In this document: in pieces, positions 1 through 6,873 of the stretch
Layout: each line of letters starts with the position of its first letter
How positions within the stretch are numbered: the first letter of the stretch is position 1
NCBI GenBank assembly: GCA_945910975.1
Contig: CAMDZY010000040.1
Coordinates: forward strand, 1-11,789
DNA: 11,789 nucleotides
DNA from: an uncultured Clostridia bacterium
GTDB taxonomy: Bacteria > Bacillota > Clostridia > Oscillospirales > Oscillospiraceae
Direction of reading: 5' to 3'
Translations under genes and position numbers: made by a program
Notes under the pieces: model-generated
Seen by the model: only the letters and a program-made list of their open reading frames with translations
Told to the model about the DNA's origin: nothing
The model's database searches: none

Positions 1-1127
1 CCAACCGGAAACAGCGCCGCCGCTTTACCGGCACGAACAAGATACTGCACCTGCTCCCAAAAATTCGGCGCATCCTCTAAATCAAGCGACAGGTAATCCC
101 AAATCTCACCGGTGGCATTTTCTATCGTCTTGTCAACGTAGGCTTTGTTTGCGGCATCACTGTCCGCATTCGGGAGAGCCAGGCCGGAAACGGTTGTTGC
201 GGCATCGAAAATGACACTGCCGCTGCTGTCATATTGCAGCATCGGAATGTCATTGCAGTAAATGGAGAAATATAAAATTGCATCCTCCTCATATGTCCAC
301 TCGGTCAGCCAGCCGATAGCGTCGGCGGTGAATTTGTGGTAGCGATACTCACTGCCATCCAACACGATGCGGTAGTCGCCGTCGGGAAGTGTGCGCGCGT
401 AGTCAAGCGGTAGCGCAGCGCCGTGTTGCGTTCTCCAAGCGGCAAAGGCGGCGGTTTTGTCCGGAATGGCGCGCAGCGCCTCCTGCGCCAGCAACTCCAG
501 CGCGCCGTCAAGCGTCCCCTGATAGGGAAGTGTGTGCAGTGCCACGGCCAGATCTTCCGGCGCAATGCAGACATTGCCGGCAGGGGAGGGCGCTTTCCCG
601 TTGACGCTTTGGATGGCTCTTGCAAGCACCTCGTTCACGGCGGCAACCAAAGTGCGCTTTTCCTGCGTGATCAAAGCGTCCAAATCGCCGATTTGCTGCT
701 GCAAACCGTCAAGCGTTGCACACTTGAAGTAATCCTCCGATTCCAACGCATCGGTGATGGCTGCATCCACCAGCATATACCACGAAAACGTGGAAATATG
801 CACCCCGTTTTGGTTGAGTAGACGCAGTTCGCACGCCACAAGGCCGATCGCGGTGAACATCTGCGGGTGCAGCAGCGCTGTCACCACGTTGTCGGCCGCA
901 CTGCACGCGACGGTGCCGTCGGGCATCGTGTCATAAAGCCCACCTGTTTTGTCGGGCTTGTAGTAGGCGATTTGCAAAACCGTGCCCTCCGGGACTGCCC
1001 AGGGAGCGCCATCGTCGTAGAGCGACAGTGCAACCTGACGGCTCATGCTGTCGCCCTGCTTGACGTGCAGCGTCTGGCGTGCGCCGCTTTGCTGCAAATC
1101 CAGTTTGATTTTGTGTGTTACGTTCAT
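1..1127 (-). CDS. BppU-family phage baseplate-like protein with tail-fibre linker and DUF6273-like C-terminus (partial, 3' end off window)
   Basis: The minus strand is open from an ATG at 1125-1127 to the left edge: 375 complete codons, no stop seen. AGGAGGA (1131-1137 on the complement) precedes the start by a short spacer. Residues about 5-125 fit the BppU N-terminal domain of phage baseplate upper proteins: a KIKLDL opening, HVKQGDSMSRQ, then SLYDDG..W.VPEGT, YYKPDKTG and an ACELRLL strand. Residues about 140-190 look like tail-fibre linker (QSVNGKAPSPAGNV). Residues 320-332 carry ADSDAANKAYVD, a frequent phage tail-fibre signature. Residues about 357-376 (FWEQVQYLVRAGKAAALFPVG) resemble the lead-in to DUF6273 modules. 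In the family the N-terminal domain docks a receptor-binding appendage onto a phage baseplate; for this protein that role is inference. It is divergent from a housekeeping operon, and no other phage gene lies on its 5' side. It could belong to a prophage or tail-like particle to the left, or be a solitary phage-derived gene. Confidence 0.85.
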   Translation of the reverse strand, partial: MNVTHKIKLDLQQSGARQTLHVKQGDSMSRQVALSLYDDGAPWAVPEGTVLQIAYYKPDKTGGLYDTMPDGTVACSAADNVVTALLHPQMFTAIGLVACELRLLNQNGVHISTFSWYMLVDAAITDALESEDYFKCATLDGLQQQIGDLDALITQEKRTLVAAVNEVLARAIQSVNGKAPSPAGNVCIAPEDLAVALHTLPYQGTLDGALELLAQEALRAIPDKTAAFAAWRTQHGAALPLDYARTLPDGDYRIVLDGSEYRYHKFTADAIGWLTEWTYEEDAILYFSIYCNDIPMLQYDSSGSVIFDAATTVSGLALPNADSDAANKAYVDKTIENATGEIWDYLSLDLEDAPNFWEQVQYLVRAGKAAALFPV

Positions 1128-1158
1128 ATTTCCTCCTGTCCAAAATTGTGCAAATTTC

Positions 1159-1178
1159 GGGGCAATCGCGTTTGCCCC
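1159..1178. other. GC-rich hairpin upstream of the BppU-like gene
   Basis: GGGGCAA at 1159-1165 pairs perfectly with TTGCCCC at 1172-1178 around a six-base loop. On the minus strand it would lie in the untranslated leader about 20 bases before the ribosome site of the BppU-like gene. On the plus strand it is followed only by TTT, which is too short for a convincing intrinsic terminator. The intergenic stretch 1128-1272 shows no clear minus-strand promoter. Confidence 0.4.
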
Positions 1179-1272
1179 TTTAACCATCCGTGAAAAAAGA
1201 CATTTTCTTGCAGAAAAACATCTGCGTTTTGGCGGCTGCGCGCGGAAATTGCCTGTTTTTTCATCGGTTTTA

Positions 1273-1301
1273 TTGGACAATTGGAAAATGTGTGCTATAA
1301 T
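1273..1301 (+). promoter_or_regulatory. Sigma-A promoter with extended -10 for the nitroreductase-rqcH operon
   Basis: TATAAT at 1296-1301 is a perfect -10 box and is preceded by TG one base upstream (TGC-TATAAT), an extended -10. A -35-like TTGGAC lies at 1273-1278 with a 17-base spacer; read one base over it is TGGACA with a 16-base spacer. Transcription would start near 1308. That rules out the upstream TTG at 1281 as the start of the next gene. Confidence 0.8.
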
Positions 1302-1340
1302 AACCACAAACAGGTGCTATATTCTTATCATCACGGCTTC

Positions 1341-1347
1341 AGGGAGG
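1341..1347 (+). promoter_or_regulatory. Ribosome binding site deciding the nitroreductase start
   Basis: AGGGAGG ends eight bases before the ATG at 1356. It supports this start over the in-frame TTG at 1281, which lies upstream of the -10 box. Confidence 0.8.
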
Positions 1348-1355
1348 CATTGCAT

Positions 1356-2021
1356 ATGGATAGGATGGAAGCCATGCGCGCACGGCACAGCGTGCGGCAG
1401 TATCTTACGCAGCCGTTGGAGGATGCGGTTTGCAGAGCATTGCAGGCGGAAATTTCTGCTTGTAACGTTTCCGGAAAGCTCCACCTTCAGCTCGTTACCA
1501 ATGAGCCAAAGGCATTTGACTGCCTGATGGCGCATTATGGAAAGTTTTCGGGTGTCACAAATTACATTGCCCTTGTCGGCACAAAAAGCAAGCAGCTTGA
1601 CGAGCTGTGCGGCTATTACGGCGAGCGGCTGGTGCTGAAGGCACAGCAGCTGGGTCTAAACACCTGCTGGGTCGCGGCAAGCTACAAAAAGGTGCCCGGT
1701 GCGCTCAAAATTGGCGCCGGGGAAAAGCTGGTGGCGGTGATCGCACTGGGATACGGCAAAACGCAGGGCGTTCCGCATTCCGGCAAGACGGCGCAAAAGG
1801 TTAGCAACATGACAGACGATGCCCCGGATTGGTTCTGCGCAGGCGTTGAGGCTGCGCTGTTGGCGCCTACCGCCTTGAATCAGCAAAAATTTACCCTCAC
1901 CCGCAGCGGCACAACGGTTTCGGCAAAGGCAGGGCGAGGATTTTATACAAAAATTGATTTAGGTATTGTAAAGTATCATTTTGAGCTGGCCGCCGGTCGG
2001 GAGAATTTTAATTGGGGCTAG
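1356..2021 (+). CDS. Nitroreductase family protein, TM1586-like
   Basis: The protein is 221 residues and has no signal peptide or membrane segment, so it is probably cytoplasmic. The N-terminal RARHSVRQY (about 8-16) is the family's RxSxRxF/Y-type FMN phosphate motif. Residues 87-111 (YYGERLVLKAQQLGLNTCWV onward) match the core helix and strand of nitroreductases. APTALNQQ at 170-177 followed by FTL, and DLGIVKYHFE at 201-210, are typical of the TM1586-like subgroup in which two nitroreductase-like halves are joined in one chain. The family usually binds FMN and uses NAD(P)H to reduce small electrophiles; the substrate cannot be told from sequence. It is the first gene after a strong promoter, and 16 bases separate it from the folate gene, so it probably heads the operon. 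Family assignment is firm, specific function unknown. Confidence 0.85.
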   Translation: MDRMEAMRARHSVRQYLTQPLEDAVCRALQAEISACNVSGKLHLQLVTNEPKAFDCLMAHYGKFSGVTNYIALVGTKSKQLDELCGYYGERLVLKAQQLGLNTCWVAASYKKVPGALKIGAGEKLVAVIALGYGKTQGVPHSGKTAQKVSNMTDDAPDWFCAGVEAALLAPTALNQQKFTLTRSGTTVSAKAGRGFYTKIDLGIVKYHFELAAGRENFNWG

Positions 2022-2037
2022 GACGGGGGAAGCATAG

Positions 2038-2577
2038 ATGGAGAAAGCAGCCTTGCGGCAAATCATTCGTGCAAAAAAGCGCGCAATGACGCCGGATGCG
2101 ATTGCCGCTGCCAGCGAAAATTTGGCGCGGCAGCTCTACCGCCACCCGGCCTATCAGGCAGCCAACGCAATTTTCGGCTACCTCAGCTACAATCAGGAGG
2201 TGCGGACGCTGCCCATTTTGCGCCAAGCGCAGCTTGACGGCAAGCGCGTGGCCGTGCCAAAGGTGATTGGCGATACGATGATTTTTGTATGGCTGGATGA
2301 CCTTGCCGACATTGCACCCGGCTATCAGGGCATTCCCGAGCCGCTCGTCGATACGCCCGCCGACTGCCCGGATGCATTGGTGCTGATGCCGGGGTTGGCA
2401 TTCGACCGGGCGGGGCATCGGCTGGGCTACGGCGGCGGATTTTACGACAAATTTCTTGCCCGCGAGCCGAATCACCCCACGCTTGCCCTGTGCTATGCGT
2501 TTCAACTGGTCGACCGGGTGGAAACGGAAGCCCATGATTTGCCGGTAAATTACGTGCTGGTGGAGCAAAAACGCTGA
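2038..2577 (+). CDS. 5-formyltetrahydrofolate cyclo-ligase (MTHFS)
   Basis: The 179-residue length is normal for the family. This cytoplasmic enzyme converts 5-formyl-THF to 5,10-methenyl-THF using ATP-Mg, returning an inactive folate to one-carbon metabolism. Visible hallmarks are the basic N-terminal helix (LRQIIRAKKR, 6-15), GIPEP at 98-102, the signature block 117-140 beginning MPGLAFD and continuing RLGYGGGFYDKFL, and ETEAHDLPVN at 162-171, which closes the fold. The ATG at 2038 follows a GGGGGAAG ribosome site (2025-2032). It starts 16 bases after the nitroreductase stop and ends 14 bases before the membrane-protein gene, so it is mid-operon. No key residue appears to be missing. The gene is variously called fthC, ygfA or yqgN in other species. 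Confidence 0.95.
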   Translation: MEKAALRQIIRAKKRAMTPDAIAAASENLARQLYRHPAYQAANAIFGYLSYNQEVRTLPILRQAQLDGKRVAVPKVIGDTMIFVWLDDLADIAPGYQGIPEPLVDTPADCPDALVLMPGLAFDRAGHRLGYGGGFYDKFLAREPNHPTLALCYAFQLVDRVETEAHDLPVNYVLVEQKR

Positions 2578-2581
2578 ATTT

Positions 2582-2586
2582 GAGGG
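2582..2586 (+). promoter_or_regulatory. Ribosome binding site deciding the membrane-protein start
   Basis: GAGGG lies five bases before the ATG at 2592. The in-frame TTG at 2580 overlaps this site and has none of its own, so 2592 is preferred. Confidence 0.6.
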
Positions 2587-2591
2587 ATATT

Positions 2592-3152
2592 ATGGAATAT
2601 GTTGCATATTTTACGATCATCGCCGTCACGCTGCTGCTGTGCTGGCTGGTGGACACGCTGTGCAAGCGCCTTCGCGCACGCAAAGACGTCCGCAACCGGG
2701 TCAAGCCGCAGACGCGTTCGGCTGCGTTCGGGGTGATCCTGTGCTTTTTGAGCATTGTGTGCGTGCTGAATTTTTTGAAGGTGTGGTATGCCGTACTTGC
2801 TGCGGTGTTCCTGCTGGCGATGGGCGTTTTGCTGATCGTGGTGTATGGCCGCACAACGATTTGCTATGATGCGGAGGAATTTACCTATCAAACGCCATTC
2901 CACCGGGCAAAAACATACCGTTACGCGGATATTACCGGTCAGATGGCAGTGCTGACCCGCAGCGGCGTGAACACGATGCTGATGGTCGGCGATGCAGAGA
3001 TTCATCTTTACGAGTCTATGACGAACGTCAACGACTTTTTAAAAACCGCCTATCGCGGCTGGCTGGCTGCAACCGGAAAAACCGAGGAAGAATGCCCGCC
3101 GGTCAATCCCAGTTACCTTGTCTGGTTCCCGGAACCGGAGAACGGAGGTTAA
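2592..3152 (+). CDS. Small membrane protein with cytoplasmic PH-like C-terminal region, function unknown
   Basis: The protein is 186 residues. Three hydrophobic segments are visible: about 2-20, 43-61 and 66-86. The first two are joined by a very basic loop (about 24-42, rich in K and R), which should be cytoplasmic. Residues about 88-160 form an alternating, strand-rich soluble region (YGRTTICYDAEEFTYQ, then YRYADITG, then a closing helix NDFLKTAYRGWL). This pattern is typical of short PH-like domains attached to membrane hairpins in Firmicutes (YdbS- or DUF6560-like). That is resemblance of pattern, not a firm family call. There is no enzyme motif. It sits between the folate gene and mrnC, and its TAA ends two bases before the mrnC start, so co-expression is likely. 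I do not recognise a specific function. Confidence 0.75.
   Translation: MEYVAYFTIIAVTLLLCWLVDTLCKRLRARKDVRNRVKPQTRSAAFGVILCFLSIVCVLNFLKVWYAVLAAVFLLAMGVLLIVVYGRTTICYDAEEFTYQTPFHRAKTYRYADITGQMAVLTRSGVNTMLMVGDAEIHLYESMTNVNDFLKTAYRGWLAATGKTEEECPPVNPSYLVWFPEPENGG
3144..3148 (+). promoter_or_regulatory. Ribosome binding site deciding the GTG start of mrnC
   Basis: GGAGG lies six bases before the GTG at 3155, within the last codons of the upstream membrane-protein gene. The longer in-frame ATG at 3092 would overlap the upstream gene by 61 bases and add 21 residues foreign to the family. Confidence 0.8.
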
Positions 3153-3154
3153 GC

Positions 3155-3568
3155 GTGGAGGATTATTTTCATCCAAATATGACATTTCGGCAGGTCAACG
3201 CCATGAGCGCGCTGGCGCTGGCACATATGGGCGACTGTGTGTTTGAGATTTTGGTGCGCACGTTTTTGTGCTGCCACGGCGGGGCCACCAACGGCAATCT
3301 GCACCGGGAAACGGTCAGCTACGTGTCCGCCCCGGCGCAGTCCAAATTTGTGGCGCGGCTGCTGCCGCGGCTCACGCCGGAGGAAACCGCCCTGTATAAG
3401 CGCGGCCGCAATGCGCACGTGCATGGCGTTCCCAAAAACGCCACCCCCGGCGAATATGCCCGTGCAACCGGTCTGGAGGCGCTGTTCGGCGCGCTGTATT
3501 TGATGGGACAGGAAGCACGCATTTCGGAACTGTTTACCCCGATTATGGAGGAGATTTATGCCATTTGA
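3155..3568 (+). CDS. mrnC: Mini-ribonuclease III (Mini-III, 23S rRNA maturation)
   Basis: The protein is 137 residues from a GTG start, the usual Mini-III length: an RNase III catalytic domain with no double-stranded-RNA-binding domain. In Bacillus the enzyme cleaves 23S precursor rRNA at both ends as a dimer, helped by ribosomal protein L3. LALAHMGDCVFEI (about 20-32) carries the conserved acidic D27. YKRGRNAHVHGVPKNA (81-96) and YARATGLEALFGALYL (101-116) carry the second signature, with E108 as the likely second catalytic acid. The opening HPNMTFRQVNAMSALALAHM matches the family from its first residues, supporting the GTG start. Its 3' end overlaps rqcH by 11 bases, suggesting translational coupling. 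mrnC is often found beside cysS in Firmicutes, so this neighbourhood differs. Confidence 0.95.
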   Translation: MEDYFHPNMTFRQVNAMSALALAHMGDCVFEILVRTFLCCHGGATNGNLHRETVSYVSAPAQSKFVARLLPRLTPEETALYKRGRNAHVHGVPKNATPGEYARATGLEALFGALYLMGQEARISELFTPIMEEIYAI

Positions 3569-5300
3569 CGCTATTTTTTTAACCGCTCTGGCTGACGAAC
3601 TGCGCCGGACGCTTGCCGATGCACGCGTGGAAAAAATCACGCAGCCGGCCAGAGATACGGTGATCGTGCAGCTGCGCACCCGCGATGGCCACCGGCGGCT
3701 GTTGTTGGGCGCGAATCCCAACCACGCGCGCGTGCAGCTGACGGAATTGAGCTTTGAAAATCCAACGACACCGCCGATGTTTTGTATGTTGTTGCGCAAA
3801 CACCTGTCCGGCGGCCGCCTGGCGGCGATTACACAACCGCCGATGGAGCGGGCGCTGGCATTCCACTTTGCCTGCACGGACGAGATGGGCGTGGCCTGTG
3901 AAAAGCAGCTGGTGGCAGAGTTGATGGGCGGTGCGTCCAACATTCTTCTGCTGGACGGCGAGCAGCGGATTCTCGATTGCCTGCGGCGCGTGGATATGTC
4001 CGCCAGCCGCCCGGTGCTGCCCGGCTTGTTCTACCACCCGCCCCTGCGGCAGGAACGCTTTGACCCGACGGCCGTGTCTGCGGAGGAAATCGTCGCGCTG
4101 CTGCCGCATACATCCAAGCGGCTGGACAAGTGGATTTTGGAGCAATTTTCCGGCATTTCTCCGCTGATTGCCCGGGAAATTTGCTTTGCGCTCACCGGCG
4201 AAACGGACACCGATATTTTGACCTGTGACGACTCGCTTTCCCGGGCGCTCTTTGCGCAGTTTCAAGCGCTGCCGGAGCCTTCCTGCTTTCAGCCCGTTAT
4301 GCTGCTGCACGAGGGCGTGCCCAAGGACTTTTCGTTCCGCCCCATCACGCAGTATGGCAGCTATATGCAGATGCAGCCCTATCCCGATTGCTCTGCGCTG
4401 CTCGATGCGTTCTACGGCGCAAGGGATAAGGCGGAAAAAATGCGGCAAAAAAGCCAAATTCTCAACAAAACCGTCACCAATCTCTACGAGCGCGTCACCC
4501 GCAAGCTGGCAAACCAGCGTCTGGAATTGGCGGCTACCTTGAACCGTGAACGCACCCGCCAGCTGGGCGATATTGTCACGGCCAATCTCTACCGGATGCA
4601 GCGCGGGCAAACGCTGCTCCGCGCCACCGATTTTTATGACCCGGAGATGGGCGAGATAGAAATCCCGCTTTCGCCGACGCTCTCGCCCCAACAAAATGCG
4701 GCAAAATTTTACAAGGACTATAACAAGGCCAAAACCGCCCAGCGGGTTCTGACCGAGCAGATCGCCAAGGGCGAACAGGAACAGGACTATTTGGGCAGCG
4801 TGCTCGACGCCCTCTCCCGCGCCGAATCCGGCAAGGATTTGTCGGACATCCGCGCCGAGCTGCTCGACGGCGGCTATATCCGCGAGCGCAGCAAGGGCAA
4901 GCGTATGAAAACGCCGCCTTCGCGCCCGATGGAGTTCGTTTCTTCGGACGGTTTCCCCATTTTGGTGGGAAGAAATAACCGGCAAAATGACCAGCTGACC
5001 ACAAAAATGGCGGAAAAACGCGACATTTGGCTGCACGTGCAGAAAATCCACGGCAGTCACACCGTCATTTTGTGTGGCGGCGTCCAACCGCCCGACCAAA
5101 CCGTCACCGAGGCCATGCAGCTGGCGGCCTACTATTCGCAGGCCAGAGGGGGAACGCTCGTGCCGGTGGATTATTGCCCCGTCAAGCACGTGAAAAAGCC
5201 CACCGGCGCCAAACCCGGCATGGTGATTTACGAAACCTATCGCACCGGCTATGTTACCCCTGACCCAAAGCTGCCGGAAAAGCTGCAAAAACAGGGGTAG
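3558..5300 (+). CDS. rqcH: Ribosome quality-control factor RqcH (NFACT family, formerly FbpA/fibronectin-binding)
   Basis: The protein is 580 residues, near the usual ~570. RqcH binds 50S subunits carrying stalled peptidyl-tRNA and recruits tRNA-Ala to add C-terminal alanine tails that mark nascent chains for degradation. The NFACT-N domain (about 1-170) has RLLLGANPNHARVQLT (47-62) and PPMFCMLLRKHL (72-83). A helix-hairpin-helix-like stretch follows at about 185-215 (LDKWILEQFSGISPLIAREI). Coiled-coil regions lie at about 288-335 and 375-440. NFACT-R lies at about 455-565 with DIWLHVQKIHGSHTVI starting at residue 489. Position 97-98 is E-R, where Bacillus RqcH has the D97-R98 pair needed for tRNA recruitment. 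The ATG follows GGAGGAG (3547-3553) inside mrnC. No terminator is seen before the glyS promoter, so read-through is possible. An old adhesin label would be misleading. Confidence 0.95.
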   Translation: MPFDAIFLTALADELRRTLADARVEKITQPARDTVIVQLRTRDGHRRLLLGANPNHARVQLTELSFENPTTPPMFCMLLRKHLSGGRLAAITQPPMERALAFHFACTDEMGVACEKQLVAELMGGASNILLLDGEQRILDCLRRVDMSASRPVLPGLFYHPPLRQERFDPTAVSAEEIVALLPHTSKRLDKWILEQFSGISPLIAREICFALTGETDTDILTCDDSLSRALFAQFQALPEPSCFQPVMLLHEGVPKDFSFRPITQYGSYMQMQPYPDCSALLDAFYGARDKAEKMRQKSQILNKTVTNLYERVTRKLANQRLELAATLNRERTRQLGDIVTANLYRMQRGQTLLRATDFYDPEMGEIEIPLSPTLSPQQNAAKFYKDYNKAKTAQRVLTEQIAKGEQEQDYLGSVLDALSRAESGKDLSDIRAELLDGGYIRERSKGKRMKTPPSRPMEFVSSDGFPILVGRNNRQNDQLTTKMAEKRDIWLHVQKIHGSHTVILCGGVQPPDQTVTEAMQLAAYYSQARGGTLVPVDYCPVKHVKKPTGAKPGMVIYETYRTGYVTPDPKLPEKLQKQG

Positions 5301-5304
5301 GGGC

Positions 5305-5333
5305 TTGAAAAACCTGCCGAAAACAGCTATAAT
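5305..5333 (+). promoter_or_regulatory. Sigma-A promoter for glyS
   Basis: TTGAAA at 5305-5310 and a perfect TATAAT at 5328-5333 are separated by 17 bases, starting five bases after the rqcH stop. Expected start of transcription is near 5340, leaving a leader of only about 40 bases. Confidence 0.85.
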
Positions 5334-5365
5334 AATGTATGGAAATTTGCGCGTATTGAAGATTT

Positions 5366-5370
5366 GGAGG
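5366..5370 (+). promoter_or_regulatory. Ribosome binding site deciding the glyS start
   Basis: GGAGG followed by AAA lies eight bases before the ATG at 5379. It overlaps the in-frame TTG at 5364, which therefore cannot be the start. Confidence 0.8.
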
Positions 5371-5378
5371 AAACTTTC

Positions 5379-6815
5379 ATGCAAAATACACAAAAAACAA
5401 TGGATAAAATTGTTGCCCTGTGCAAAAACCGCGGTTTCATTTTCCCCGGCTCGGAAATTTACGGCGGCTTGGCCAATACGTGGGACTACGGCCCGCTCGG
5501 CGTGGAGCTGAAGAACAACGTAAAGCGCGCTTGGTGGAAAAAATTTGTGCAGGAAAATGAATATAACGTCGGCTTGGATGCTGCAATCTTGATGAATCCC
5601 AAGACGTGGGTTGCATCCGGCCACCTGGGCGGCTTCTCCGACCCGCTGATGGACTGCCGCGAATGCAAGGAGCGCTTCCGCGCGGACAAGCTGATTGAGG
5701 ATTATTGCGCGGAGCAAAATTTGGAACTTCCCAAGCCCATCGACGCCTTTACCCAGGCGGAAATGAAGGATTATATTGAGGAACACCAGATCCCTTGCAC
5801 CACCTGCGGCAAGCACAATTGCACCGATAGCCGTCAGTTTAACCTGATGGTCAAAACGGTCCAGGGCGGGACCGAGGATGCCAAGAACACGGTTTACCTG
5901 CGTCCGGAAACGGCACAGGGCATCTTTGTCAACTTTGCCAACGTCCAACGCACCACGCGGCGCAAGCTGCCGTTCGGCATCGGCCAAATCGGCAAATCGT
6001 TCCGCAACGAGATCACGCCGGGCAACTTTATCTTCCGCGTCCGCGAATTTGAGCAGATGGAGCTGGAATTCTTCTGCGAGCCGGGCACCGATCTGGAATG
6101 GTTCTCCTATTGGCGCGGCTTCTGCAAGCAGTGGCTGCTGGGTCTGGGAATGCGCGAGGAAAATCTGCGCCTGCGCGACCACGATCCGGAGGAATTGTGC
6201 TTCTACTCCAAGGCCACTACGGACTTTGAATTCCTGTTCCCGTTCGGCTGGGGCGAGTTGTGGGGCGTTGCGGATCGCACCGATTATGATTTGACCCAGC
6301 ATCAGAATACTTCAAACCGCGATTTGACCTATTACGATCAGGAAAAGAACGAGCGCTACATTCCCTATGTCATTGAGCCGTCCCTCGGCGTGGAGCGTTC
6401 CGTGTTGGCATTTTTGGTGGACGCCTATGATGAAGAGGTCGTCGGACAGGACAAGAAGGGCAATGATGATGTCCGCACCGTGCTGCACCTGCACCCGGCA
6501 TTGGCTCCGTTCAAGGCTGCGGTGCTGCCGCTGTCCAAAAAGCTCAGCGACAAGGCGTTGGAGGTCTACCGCTCCCTGCAAAAGGAATTTATGGTCGACT
6601 TTGACGAAACCGGCTCCATCGGCAAGCGCTATCGCCGCGAGGACGAAATCGGCACCCCGTACTGCATCACGGTGGACTTCGACACCGTTGGCGATGCCGA
6701 AAAGGGCATCGAGGCCGACAATTCCGTCACCATCCGCGACCGCGACACCATGGAACAGGTGCGCGTTCCCATCGCCGAACTGAAAAACTGGCTGCGGGAA
6801 AAGCTGAATTATTAA
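5379..6815 (+). CDS. glyS: Glycine--tRNA ligase, single-chain (alpha2-type) class II
   Basis: The 478-residue protein charges tRNA-Gly with glycine using ATP. It is the homodimeric single-chain type found in many Gram-positives (also named glyQS), not the separate alpha/beta type. Landmarks are the N-terminal ATP-site region IFPGSEIYGGLANTWDYGPL (21-40), class II motif 2 starting FRNEITPG (208-215) and continuing REFEQMELEFF, the glycine-pocket segment WGELWGVADRTDYDL (291-305), and motif 3 around GVERSVLAFLVDAY (337-350). The anticodon-binding domain spans about 365-478 (LHPALAPFKAAVLPL; GSIGKRYRREDEIGTPYCIT). An insertion holds C93-x2-C96 and C140-x2-C143-x4-C148, which may bind zinc. It has its own promoter and terminator. 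The short leader has no T-box, though Firmicutes synthetase genes are often T-box controlled. Confidence 0.97.
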   Translation: MQNTQKTMDKIVALCKNRGFIFPGSEIYGGLANTWDYGPLGVELKNNVKRAWWKKFVQENEYNVGLDAAILMNPKTWVASGHLGGFSDPLMDCRECKERFRADKLIEDYCAEQNLELPKPIDAFTQAEMKDYIEEHQIPCTTCGKHNCTDSRQFNLMVKTVQGGTEDAKNTVYLRPETAQGIFVNFANVQRTTRRKLPFGIGQIGKSFRNEITPGNFIFRVREFEQMELEFFCEPGTDLEWFSYWRGFCKQWLLGLGMREENLRLRDHDPEELCFYSKATTDFEFLFPFGWGELWGVADRTDYDLTQHQNTSNRDLTYYDQEKNERYIPYVIEPSLGVERSVLAFLVDAYDEEVVGQDKKGNDDVRTVLHLHPALAPFKAAVLPLSKKLSDKALEVYRSLQKEFMVDFDETGSIGKRYRREDEIGTPYCITVDFDTVGDAEKGIEADNSVTIRDRDTMEQVRVPIAELKNWLREKLNY

Positions 6816-6826
6816 GGCCATGACAC

Positions 6827-6868
6827 ATCGTGCCGGAGAACCACTCCGGCACGATTGTTTTGTTTGTT
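6827..6868 (+). terminator. Intrinsic terminator after glyS
   Basis: A perfect 11-bp stem, ATCGTGCCGGA (6827-6837) with TCCGGCACGAT (6845-6855), closes a seven-base loop and is followed by the T-rich tail TGTTTTGTTTGTT. It starts 12 bases after the glyS stop. Confidence 0.95.
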
Positions 6869-6873
6869 AAATC

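Noticed and set aside
423..821. Plus-strand open frames (132 and 71 codons) in the left region, and minus-strand frames at 305-625 and 709-906
   Set aside because: They overlap the BppU-like gene in other frames; their translations match nothing, while the frame from 1127 shows phage motifs throughout.
1281..1355. TTG start at 1281 for the nitroreductase
   Set aside because: It lies upstream of the -10 box at 1296-1301, so it would not be in the transcript; ATG 1356 has a good ribosome site.
3092..3154. ATG start at 3092 for mrnC
   Set aside because: It would overlap the upstream gene by 61 bases and add 21 residues not found in Mini-III; GTG 3155 has GGAGG at the right distance.
3579..6302. 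A 907-codon open frame on the minus strand
   Set aside because: It lies wholly antisense to rqcH and glyS, whose products are unmistakable. Its composition is low-information (rich in R, A, H, Q, L) with no motif, a known by-product of GC-rich codon use.
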